A DNA stretch of 64,000 nt from Alviniconcha marisindica (taxonomy: Eukaryota; Mollusca; Gastropoda; Provannidae): NCBI GenBank assembly GCA_018857735.1, contig JABMCL010001716.1:152501-216500 (forward strand). Direction: 5' to 3'. The notes beneath the pieces are model-generated. The model saw only the letters and a list, made by a program, of their open reading frames with translations. It was not told the DNA's origin and searched no databases. Below are positions 24,001 to 34,600 of this stretch, in pieces (position 1 is the first letter of the stretch; each line of letters starts with the position of its first letter). The translations under genes were made by a program, and so were the position numbers.

Positions 24001-27000
24001 AACTGGGGGTTAAGATGGCCACATCAACAGCTGAAGGACAGCACTGCTAGTGGCAAAACACTCAGAAAAATGGCAGAATTTTTTTTTTCTTGCAAATTAC
24101 TTAAGTCATGTCTTTCAAGAAAACAAATCGAAACGAATGTGACATAACTAGCAGATAGTGCGGGATGTAACATTTCAACCACAGGCAGAAAACTAAAAAT
24201 GTCATCTGTCAAAACTGGAACAGTCCTAATCCTATTTGACCAATTTCAGTGTTACAGATTCAGGGGCCCAATTCACTGCTGTGTCTACCACACCACCAGC
24301 TATTTTTCTCCAACAACTGACACTTCAACCTGCCCTGTCTGACACTCACCAAGTACTCATGCGCAGGGGGCGGGTGGTTCTGGTAGTTATGGCTGTAGTG
24401 GTAGTAGCCACCCCAGCTGTAGTAGCCACTGTGGTGTGGATAGGGAGGCGTGGAGTAGCTGCCTCCGTAATTACTACCACTGCTGGGGTAGCTGGACCCT
24501 GAACTCTCGTATGGCTGAGAGCTGTGAGACCCATAGCCCCTGAACACAAAATCATGCACACATCTTGAAATTTGAAAAAAGCTCTCTTAAAGCAATGCAG
24601 TGTTCATGGCAATCACTCTTGTGGCTTGGGGAAGTATTCAGCTGTTAGTTGTAACCACATATTTTCAAAATTCAGATGTATTGACTTTTGTTTCAGTGTT
24701 AGACCTGTTGCATCTGCTCTAAATTGTCTGATGTATGTGAGAAACTGGAGAACATGTGGGTCACCTTGGTCCTGACTAAAGTGGTTGTAAACATGTTTAA
24801 CAACAGGACAAAAGTCTGAAGATTTAAACGCTTAAAGTTAAACTTCAGAGTTTCATTTCTGGATCAGATACTTTGTGAGTTAAAACACACAAATAGACAG
24901 AGAAAAGGATCGCAATATAAACTTCTTAGTTGCTCCCAAAGACAATAATTGTGAACACACAGAGACTTCAATCTTTAACTCAGCTTCTGCATTCAAAGTG
25001 TAACACTGCAACAGTGTCAGAACGCAGTGAAACCTATGATGAAAGGCTACACCAACAACAGACCATCCTTCTGACACCCCTCTCCCTTCATTTTTCCATT
25101 CAATGGATCTGACTGTGGACCACCACTCTTTAAAGCACCCCTCATACTTGATATTTAGGGTGTACCGTTTTGGAGCAGCAAGGCCAACTTTGATTGGTCG
25201 TCGCCCGATCCCAGTCATGTGCTGCATCTCAATCAGCGCCCTCTGTTGGTCAGTCTCCTCAGAGAAACGGACAAAGCCAAAGCCTTTGCTCTTGCCACTG
25301 CTGTCCAGAACAACTGCCAGAAAAAGAATGCAAATGCCTTGTAGAAACTGTCACCCCACTTCTGACATAATATTATGTACTGCAGAAGCCCCTCAGTATT
25401 ACCGGGCTTACAGCTGAAGATAAGCAGACCCATCAATCATGAATGTCTACAAAAAGTACAACTTTTCATTCACAAATTACTTCATATGACTATCACAATC
25501 CCATGAAAAAAAATGTACTTCTTTCTATTACACCAACTGCATTAACTCTACATCAACTGCACATGGACTTACTGTACTGGGCAACACTTTGACAGTAAGC
25601 ACTGCCCACCATCCGCAGAGATCAGAAAAATTATGCAATGGTAGTTTGACAGAATAATTATTTTTCAGAACTCATTATTGGACTAGTGGATAATTACGGA
25701 AAAACCCTGCTCTGCCAGGTCTTTGACACAGAAAACCATGATGACAAAAAAAAAGAAGATTTCTCTTATGGTACTGTCCAGCTTTACATATAAGGAGCCT
25801 ATGGCACACAATACTTACAATCTTATGATATGGCAGTTTTTCAATAAAACAGAATTTTAAAAAAAATGAACAGAAAGCAGCAAACTGTCTCAAGGCTTGG
25901 AGTGCAGAAAATAACAAGAGCCAGAGGGTAGTGGGCAACGTTTCAGATCAACTGCTATCACTACCTGACACAGCCGTTCTCTTCACACACCTTTTGCTCC
26001 TCTCACTGATCTGTAGTTTTTGGCAAAGGCACAGTAAAGGGTGTAGTCATCCACATCTGATGATAAATCACCAATGTGAAGAGAAAATTCTGGCCTGAAA
26101 CAAAACACAGAAAACATCTGGCCTGAATTTTTTTTTAAATAAAGCACACTAAAATTCTGATTTGAAACAAAGCATGCAAAGATTCCGGCCTACACACAAA
26201 ATTTGGCAAACGTATTTGCTGACAATAATTTTGTTGTTGCTTCAGTATGTGTAAAACTTAACTCTAGCCAAGGTTTTGCTGCTTGGAACAATTAACTCTA
26301 GCCAAGGTTTTGCTGCTTGGAACAATGTCTACAGGTGCAACGCTAACAACAATACTGACATCAATAAAACAGAAAGAGCAATGCCCAGTCAACTTACATG
26401 TACACAAAATGTGGAAAAACTATCTGGAGTGAAATACATTCAAAACTTACATGAGCTGATGTTCTTTTCCAAAACTGGCTGGGTTGAGTTTAAACAGCTT
26501 TGTCTGCAAACACATTTTACATGATTATGAACAAATTTAATTATAGCAATAAACCTAACAGTATGCTGTAACACAGCATAACAACTCATGAAGTCAGACC
26601 ATACTGATATTGCAGCATTCTTTGGAAACAGATCTTTTGCCCTATAACTAGTACACAGTATATTATACTTTTTATAGCATAAAGTTACACATGCATATCA
26701 TATAGAACTTATAAGATCATTGACATTTGACAAACAGTGCAACAATGTGCTCAACCGGCAGTAAAAAATACACCATAATTATCTTGCCAAAACCTTGTGC
26801 TTATTGGTCAAAGAGTGAACAACTGCTGGTGAGGTTGACAAAATAGAACAGATTTAGGGAAATGTACTCACCAATGCAACAAAACACAAGGAAACAATAG
26901 TACACAAAAATTGTCTTCTTTGGGTGCAAGAAGACAGACAACAAAAGAAGAAGGAAGCAAAGAAGAGGACAGACAAGGAGCTGAAGTAAAAAATTTGTTA

Positions 27001-30000
27001 AGAATGAATATATATATTCAATTTTAACATTTTTTTTTACATCAGCTTGCAATGTTTTGTTCATGTAGTTTCTAGAAGTAGAAATACTAAAGTAATACTC
27101 TGACATTAACCATGATTAAGCCAGGTCTAATATTTTGTCAGGTCGGGATCACAGTTTTAAAGTGGTGTGTGTCAGTATAAACAATGCAGATGGACAGTGT
27201 CAGTGGGGAATGGTACAACTATACTCACAGGCTGTGTATTGGGAATGGGTTTGCCATTCAATTTGTGCAGTGCATGTCTTGCTTGGTCGACATCTTCAAA
27301 CTCCACAAAACAGTAGGGGAGTTGCCTGAAAATGTAACAGACAATGCATTGTGGTTATAGTGGTACATTCTGAAATGTGAAATCTACATCATATTGGGAT
27401 GCATTAGGAAAAAACCAATGAGAAGCAAAATAAATCAACTGTTTTATTCTTTTAAATTAAAAGAAGATAAAAGAAATAGGGAAACTAACACTGTAACAGT
27501 ATCATTATTATTAGCAGTATTTATAATAGCAATTATTAAATTAACATGAACAAAAACAAAAACAAAAAAGGGCTTGTTCATTGTGGCTGTCTGTGTCTGT
27601 GACTGTAACTGTAAGTTTTTAGTTTCACCTTGATATAACCATAATGGTTGACTGGGCATAAAACACCAACTTATCTAGTAATTTTTGCTGGTATAACTGA
27701 ATAACTGCTTTGAGTATGCCATGACATTAACAAAAATGTATTAAAAATAAAACTAGTCCACAAATGAAATGGGCATAGACTATGAATGATAGAGGCAGTA
27801 CATTCACAATACTGATATAGATCTACTCACACAGTTACAGACCTACAGATGTGCATGCATTTATGTAATAAAACTAATATCATATCCAAACCAAAATAGC
27901 TGTAGCAAGCAAACATAAGCAAGCAACTTAAAGAGGCAACAGGCGTATATAAGGAGCGGAGCTGTTAGACAACCAGTGCATTTCAAACATTTGAGAGGTA
28001 CGGAACGTCCCATCACTCCACATCTAACTCAATTATCTTTAGACAGAGGGCAAAACAGAGTCCAAAATTTGGCACTGAAGTAACTTACTATCGCATCTAA
28101 TGAACACGGTATTCAATAGACCACAAGACAATGGTGTTACATGCAAAATAAGGAAAATAGATTGGAATGGAAGAGAAAAAGGGCGGAGCTGCTGCATGTC
28201 AGTTATGTATAAATAGCAACACATGTGTTCTTCAAGACATGCATGCTCATGGTATGCGCGAAAGATGCAGACACACAGTAACAGAAGCGGAAAAGAAAAC
28301 GTTGCCTACCTTTACCACCACCTGTGTGGAGTGTCAGGTGGATAGGGATAGAGCCCTCTAACTAATTTTAGGACACACTCCGGCATGATCTCTCTAAGCA
28401 CATGCACAACAGTTCCATCAATGTGGTCTCGACACATCGCAGTCTCCTTTTTACAAACATATAAAGGATGCTCCATGCATGTTCATCATAGACCGACATT
28501 TCCTATACAGTTTCTTCCTGATCCTAGAATTTCTCTTGAGAGCATCCTGCCCATGGCCCAACCACTGCTGCCTAACACAGGTTACACACGGGGAACAAAA
28601 TTAAAAGACACATTGCCGTCTATCACCATCCAGTTCAGAGGCCTCGTTTCCTTGACCTGAATGGCCCACATCAACACCTGCAGTTACATTGATGGCACTG
28701 GCACAACTATCACCTTTCCTTTCAGTCTCTGGCTCAACATTCACTACAGTAGTATCGTATGTGGCAAAACATGGCTGGACAAAACTGTTCCTGGCAAGAA
28801 ATGTCTCGACAAAATTCAGAAAAGAAAGAGAAATTTCATGAACATAATCCCATCCACATGCTTCAAACAGTTCTTTTCTTGCTGCTTCTTGCTCACGGTC
28901 AAGCCTAAACAAAGTCAGAGTCTGTCTATCCATTTTCCAGGAATAGCATCGTGCCTACATCTCAGCATTGGAGGGAAAACAATTGTGTTTGAAACGTATC
29001 TTGTGCAGTGGAATGTAGACCAGTCATGTCACAATTCTTGTTTGGGGAACCGTTAGGGGTGTACCAAAGATAACTACATTCTGCCCAGTCCAGTGAAAGT
29101 TGCTTTCTCGCTGTTGTGGCATTTTTGTTCCTCAAACTAAACCTCTACAAGGCCCCAGGATAAAATCATAATGAATTGGTCCATCCGGTATATTTTGGCG
29201 CCACCACTCTGCAGTGATGTTTAGGTGGACGTTTCTGAAGTTACAAAACCCCCAGCAACATAAATGAACCTTCCTACTGGGTCGTGAAGAGGGCAACAGT
29301 TCTATAAACAAATGATGGGAAAGCCCAGTTCCCTAGAGGGGACGGTGTAAGAAATGTTTAATCCGCAATCAGAATTTTTATTACAACAAATGTAATTACA
29401 AGTATATGGCACATTAATGGAGCATGTCAACAGCATAATGAACTTCATTCGGCAAAATATTTCCAGCATACATTATGACAGTATAACTTGGACTGACATA
29501 GTCATAGGTGATCAAAATTAATTCTGTTGAACGTTTGCAAGTTTTGTTTTGTTTTGTTTTTCCTCTTCATAACCACATGTAGCGCTTTATTTTTAGTCAG
29601 CTAAGCCCCGCCCACTCCAGTGCGCATGCGTCCCGATCCCTTGGATCGGTTGCTGTGTGTTTAACTAAAGTTCTAAATTAATACTATTGTATTAGTATTA
29701 CACAATATTATTACAATGACATATATATATATATAAATTAATAAATATAATCATATTATATAGTATTACTATTAGTTATTTAGTTGCAATTTAACTGGAG
29801 TCGCTTAGTGACTTACCCAGCTTTCTTGGCCTTTATGATCTTGACAGCAACAACTTTCTCCCCATAGTGCTCAAAGGCCTGCTTGATGAACTGCTCATTC
29901 ATGTCATCATCAAGCTGAAACATATTCAAACAACTCTGGTCTAAAAAACATACACCAAAAAAACGAATTAATTTGTTTTGGCACGGGCTATTTTGATGAG

Positions 30001-31231
30001 TTTTCACTTACTCAATTCAAAACGCTTATTTCCTGTATTAATTTAGTATATATATATATATATATTCTAATCACATGCGGACAACAGTGGCAAGAGTAAG
30101 ACTAGTATGAGGAGCAGCACTATGCACTTTTTTTCCTTCTTTTTTTATATTATTTTTTACTGCTAAGTGAGTAAGTCGCCAGACCAATTGCAGCAAAAAT
30201 GGGTAAACAGTCACTGAGTCAAATGCCACTGTCACTGGCATCATTGTCAGTGCTATTACAAAACATACTGTACATTATGATTATGTACAACCCACAATAC
30301 AGCCTATTTCCATACCGAATGTGAAACTTAATTACACACCAGCCACACAAATTAACCTCTGCCATAATTTCTCTGTATCAGTACCACTATGACTACTGCT
30401 ACTGGTAACACTAGCACAAAATTAATTAATACTAACAGTAACAGAACAGTCAATTCTATTTAAAACCAAAACTGGATCATAAATTTAACAGTAATGTCAT
30501 AAATGTGTAACAGATGAAGCAGACATATAAACTATAAAGATATGTTCATTCAAGCTGTTATATTATTTTTTATCCCCAGAGAGCCTGGTGTACCCACACC
30601 TCAACTTTTGAGAGGATACTCTGTTGTGAGGGACTGGAACACACTTCCCCCAAATATGGTCTCAGCCCCCTCCATTGGTGCCTTCATCTCAAGGGTGGCC
30701 AAACTCTAGTAGACAACCACTTCCCTACCCTGTCCCCCCCCTCCCCCCCCCCCCACACACACACCCTTTTTTTTGGGGGGGGGGGGGTAGTGTGCAGGCT
30801 TTGTGGGCCTGGGCACAACATTAGGATGTACTCGGGGCTGTGCTACAGGCCCTCAACAATGGGGGCCCGAAAAAGCATTTTGCCTGCCAGCAGCTCCACA
30901 TTACACATACAGCGGCACTCTGCTACTAAGTACTAGCAGTACTAGTACTTAGTACAGTAGTAGTACTACTGCGTACTACTACTAGTACTAGGCAACTGGT
31001 ACAGTGGTAGACCTAAAAAAAAAAAAAAAAAGTGTTAGGGTTAGGTACTGTATTTCCAGCCACACACCCTTTTTCTCGCACACCATAAATATCAGTAATG
31101 ATCAGACACTGATCCTGGATATTATTGGAAAGAGCAGAAGTATTGTTACTCACATTAGTTCCCATCCAAATGCATGGACTGAGGTACATGTCATACGTAT
31201 TGCTACCTGTGGCACTTGAAGAGGATGCCAT
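20358..31231 (-). CDS. TRNAU1AP: tRNA selenocysteine 1-associated protein 1 (SECp43)
   Basis: RNA-binding protein linked to selenocysteine tRNA and selenoprotein synthesis. Coding exons: 31231-31154, 29914-29817, 27325-27229, 26503-26451, 26094-25991, 25313-25166, 24539-24350, 23332-23287, 22274-22216, 20429-20358. They total 945 nt, 314 aa plus stop (human about 287), and every join is in phase. RRM1 (about residues 20-97) has RNP2-like CIWMGTNL and RNP1-like LPYCFVEF. RRM2 (about 112-192) has LHIGDL and SKGFGFVRF. After the RRMs comes a Ser/Gly/Tyr/His-rich segment (exon 7), comparable to the human Tyr/Gln-rich region. The C-terminal motif of ENREFMESSE then SFFEALDRSRW aligns with the human NKEFMEQSEELYDAL region. 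The gene is head-to-head with PAK1IP1. Introns host an unidentified coding relic (28200-29332) and a LINE fragment. Confidence 0.93.
21679..21727 (+). mobile_element. SINE-A 3' fragment
   Basis: Reads GTCCCTAATAAGCCATCTCG, then CTTCCGTGTACGTAAAGCAAC, the tail shared with copies near 1112, 2775, 35760, 47798 and 50622. It lies in the last TRNAU1AP intron and is immediately followed by an A-rich GAAGGAGAAGAAG stretch. Confidence 0.6.
22915..23100. repeat. Duplicated block of about 110 bp
   Basis: Two copies of a block containing AGTGCCTTGCRCCAGGAGCA, TTTAAAAATGC, ACAATCCATGACAATCAA and GGATGTTGAAGCATAC. It is intronic in TRNAU1AP with no recognised function. Confidence 0.8.
23846..23915 (-). 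mobile_element. tRNA-like SINE head (or tRNA relic)
   Basis: The minus strand contains GCTGAGTGGTTAAGGCAC, like an A box/D arm, and GCAGGTTCAAATCGCACC, like a B box/T arm, about 60 bp apart. The outer GGTGC/GCACC can pair, but the T stem does not close properly and the anticodon arm is not tRNA-like. It is therefore called a tRNA-derived repeat head rather than a working tRNA gene. Confidence 0.5.
28200..29332 (-). pseudogene. Unidentified decayed coding region in TRNAU1AP intron 2
   Basis: On the minus strand several protein-like blocks occur. First, after a possible acceptor (CCCTCTAG, exon start 29332), a frame with FCNFRNVHLNITAEWWRQN and IPDGPIHYDFILGPCRGL. The same frame then continues with internal stops to an open 110-codon stretch at 28933-28601 (MDRQTLTLFRLDREQEAAR..., acidic C-terminal part). 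Finally, in another frame near 28445-28347, HIDGTVVHVLREIMPECVL. Three in-frame stops and a frame change indicate decay, or unrecognised introns. The composition is protein-like on this strand; the opposite strand is open mainly as a mirror. I do not recognise the family. A GC-box/NRF1-like sequence lies upstream at 29605-29630. Confidence 0.4.
29605..29630. promoter_or_regulatory. Intronic GC box plus NRF1-like palindrome
   Basis: GCCCCGCCCAC (29605-29615) followed by TGCGCATGCG (29621-29630), an NRF1-type palindrome, inside TRNAU1AP intron 2 in otherwise A+T-rich DNA. It lies about 270 bp upstream, in minus-strand terms, of the unidentified coding relic, where a promoter for that unit would be expected. 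Function is inferred. Confidence 0.35.
30590..30709 (+). mobile_element. LINE reverse-transcriptase C-terminal fragment
   Basis: The frame to the stop at 30707-30709 reads VVRDWNTLPPNMVSAPSIGA, then FISRVAKL. This matches the typical end of non-LTR retrotransposon polyproteins (..V..WN.LP..VV.A.S...F...L..). Only about 35 codons remain. It is antisense to TRNAU1AP in its first intron and is followed by C-rich and G-rich homopolymer runs. Confidence 0.7.
30925..30953. repeat. Near-perfect hairpin in CTAG/GTAC-rich tract
   Basis: The arms ACTAAGTACTAG (30925-30936) and CTAGTACTTAGT (30942-30953) are perfect inverted repeats with a 5-base loop. The surrounding 100 bp are built from AGTACTAGTAC-like steps. 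The site is in TRNAU1AP intron 1. Confidence 0.7.
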
Positions 31232-31686
31232 AATGAAAAACTGTTGAAAAATTATAATATAAAATTTACGACATTTAAAACAGAACAGATTCGAAATAGC
31301 AGCACTGAAAACCGGCTGTCACCCTCAGTCGTTCTAGAATTGTAAACGTGAATTGTCGACCCTTTAAAACTAGATACACAAATCGTGCACAATGTGACGA
31401 CCCATAAGACACTCTGTAATGCCAAAGTAAAACTACACGAAAGAGCACAAAATGTTATATAATCGATTTGTCTACCTGTTCCAAACGTTCGAGGAGTATT
31501 TTTTTAAATCAGATCTGAGAAAGCTAGTTCGTTTATAATAGTAACAATGGTAAGATCCCAATAATAGTTTTCAAGCATACTTAGTGTGCAATATAATTAT
31601 TTGGGAGAATTGTACGTTAAACTGCTGTATCGCGCTGAAACGATGTTAGTAGGGTAAATAACTCTGATCCACAATACAGTGCCCGC
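31232..31686. promoter_or_regulatory. Bidirectional promoter region TRNAU1AP/PAK1IP1
   Basis: A gap of 455 bp separates the two divergent start codons, so both 5'UTRs and core promoters must lie here, unless there are upstream non-coding exons. No convincing TATA box in the expected position and no CpG-rich core were identified; the region is A+T-rich with scattered CpG. The assignment is from geometry. Confidence 0.55.
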
Positions 31687-34600
31687 ATGGTGAGGATGGA
31701 GGTTGTTGTTGGGACCTATGAAGAGGTTTTAGTAGGCCTCAGCCTGACAAAAGCTGGCGATGTAAGCACTTAACTTTTGTTGTTGATTATATCACAGATA
31801 TAGAAACGTTTCAAAATGATGTCCTGTGCCAGTTATAATTGTGATAGTTTCACTGGAAGTGGAAGACAAGCTGCTTCTTCTTCCGTAAAGCAGCCAACAT
31901 CTTGTTGATGATTCTGTTACTACTGAGGAGGTTGCGAAGATTTGGGTCATTGTTGTTGTACTTAGTGAGCGTAGGCAAGGGAATTGGGGATGTGGGGAGG
32001 GGGGGGGGGGGATATTGTAAAAAGTGTAAGCGCTTTTTACAATAACACGATCTATATCGTAAAAAGCTTACACTTTTTACAATATCGTGTTTTTCCCAAA
32101 TTCAGTTTCAGAATGGATGAATCATAAAAAATAAAGTTGAAATATATTTTAACAATGGAACTTATTGCAAGGTTTGTATAGTTATACTTTGTGATTTTTT
32201 GCCACATGACAGCTTCATTTGGTCATGGGGCAGTGAAATATTGTCACTTCTTTTACAAAACCAAAACCAGAACTTGGACTAGAGCAGTCTGTTGCACAGC
32301 AACCACTTGAGGCACAATGTTAACAATGTTTGCTTAAAAATTGTCACAGACTAACCCAGTACGAAATTTTTGCTTACTGGGCATTATAGATCAACCTGAC
32401 ACTGATACAATGGCTGAGTTTTTAGAATGATGAAGGTGGTTGATAATAATTGTTGTAATCTAAAAGGGAACTAGAACTACTATGCAGATATAACTTGTAA
32501 TTGTATCAGTACAGTATTGGAATGTCAGATTGAAATCCACCCATGAAGAGGGGGGGGGGGGGGGGGGGGGTTCAAAGAAGAAAAGGAAAGTGTGCTGTGC
32601 TGATCACATGGTACAGTCAGTGATTACTAACATAATTATGTTTATTTTTGCAGGTCTACAGTTTAACTGAAACATTCACAGATAAATCAAACATTGGCAG
32701 CATCAAATGTGTGGCAATCTCACAGCAAGGACTCCTGGCTTCTGGTGGTGCTGATGAAATCATCCACATTTTCAACTTGCAGAATCACAGATTAGTTGGC
32801 ACTTTAACACATCATTCAGGTTATTATATATAAAAAAAATTATGGGCAAAAATAAATAAAAAATTATGTTAAATTTTCAGCTTTCATTTTATTGTGTGAA
32901 CCATATCTGAAGTGTAGGAATTATGGCAATGCTCATGGCTGATTAGTTAAATACTGTTGCTAAAACTAAAAGCAAGGTTTGTAGTATACGTTCTTTTAAA
33001 AAAATGGAATGTTTAGGGAAGATGGGATGCCTTTCTCCAGACTCCAGTCCAGAAAATTATGAAAAATGGCGTTCTTGGCCTGGAAGGTTTGAGAATTTCA
33101 TAATAATGCTAAACACTGGGAGATTAAAAAACAAACAAATAACAAAAATGTTTGTGTGTTGAGACTTGAGAGGTTTCTTTCTTGAAACAACTGCCAGACA
33201 AGGTTGAGATCAGTGTCATCTGCTACGTAGTATTGGAAAATGCTCATTAAGTTTGGGAATTTTGAAGTAAAAATTATGTACAAACTCTGTATTATAATTA
33301 TTGAAATATTGAAAATAAGAAGTCATATTTGTAAAAAAAATACAAGTAATAATTATTGTTTGTGCTTGAAATTGAATTCAGTACTGTTACATAACAAATG
33401 TGTCCTGATCAAATTTTTGTGTTAATAAATTATTATTTTTAAATTTAATTGTTGAACATGATTATGCTTATTGTTAAAAGATAACAAGAAAAGTAAACCA
33501 TTAATCCTTTGATTGTCTTTGTTCATGACATTTACTTTTTTTTTCACTTACATTTACAATTATAATATATATATATATCATTTTGCAGGAACAGTGACCA
33601 AGCTAGACTTTTTCAAAAGGACTGATTTATTCAGCACAAGTGAGGATGGAACATTTTGTGCATGGCGAGTTGGAACATGGGAGCCGCGCACATTCAGAGG
33701 ACACAAGTATGTACCACTTGCTGATCATTTCTCATGAATGAAGCAGAGGGAAGTGCATTTATATAATATCATTATCAGGTTTGATCACTGATGTGTGTGT
33801 GGACAGAATAGTGTAACTATAACTATAAAAATGTGCTGTGATGAGAAATGTTGGTCTATGGCCATCACATTCACAGTGACAGATAAAAAGTCAAGAGCTA
33901 GCAGAAACACTGCATTTGCTGATCATCTCTTGTGAATGAAGCAGAGGGCAGTGCATTTATATAATATCAGGTTTGATCATTGATGTGTGTGTGGACAGAA
34001 CAGTGTAAGGGATAAAAATGTGCCGTGATGAGAAATGTTTGTCTATGCCCATCATTGTGACAGATAAAAATAAGTCAAGAGCTAGCAGAAACACTGCATT
34101 AGTGAGCTGGTTTGTCCTAGTGGTAAGGTGTTAGGCTGATAAGCAGAAGGACACTGGTTTGATTCCGCTTTGGCGAGATCCTCTCTTTCAAAAGTAGTGG
34201 TTTATGGACCACTTTGTGACCTGACCCCTCACAATTAATAAAGCATTAAAATGGCTCTCAAGTCTCATCAATGCCCATCTTAATGCAGGAGTCATTCTGG
34301 TGGTGACAGGGTAGTGTAAGGCATGGTCTCCTTCCTTCCCCTCCTTCTGGGATCTCTGTCCCCATCAGTACCTCTTTGGAGACAACTCAGCATTTTTAAA
34401 CAAGTTTTATCAAACCAAAAGAAACCACTGCATTACATGATGAAGGAGGAAGAGGCTGGTGCCGAACACTTAACCCCTCAGGGACTCTGGATATTGTCAG
34501 TTTCATTGAGGTGTACCCCAGACAACATTTATGATCTAGCTGCTTGCTCCTGTTGCTCGGTTTGAGAAGGTTGAGAACAATGACATTGATGCAGGGGGAC

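Noticed and set aside
24236..24561. Open frames on the plus strand and a second minus frame
   Set aside because: They overlap TRNAU1AP exon 7, whose Ser/Gly/Tyr codons leave other frames open.
28385..29056. Plus-strand open frame across TRNAU1AP intron 2 (about 220 codons with one stop)
   Set aside because: It is the exact mirror register of the minus-strand coding-like relic; minus-strand composition is far more protein-like.
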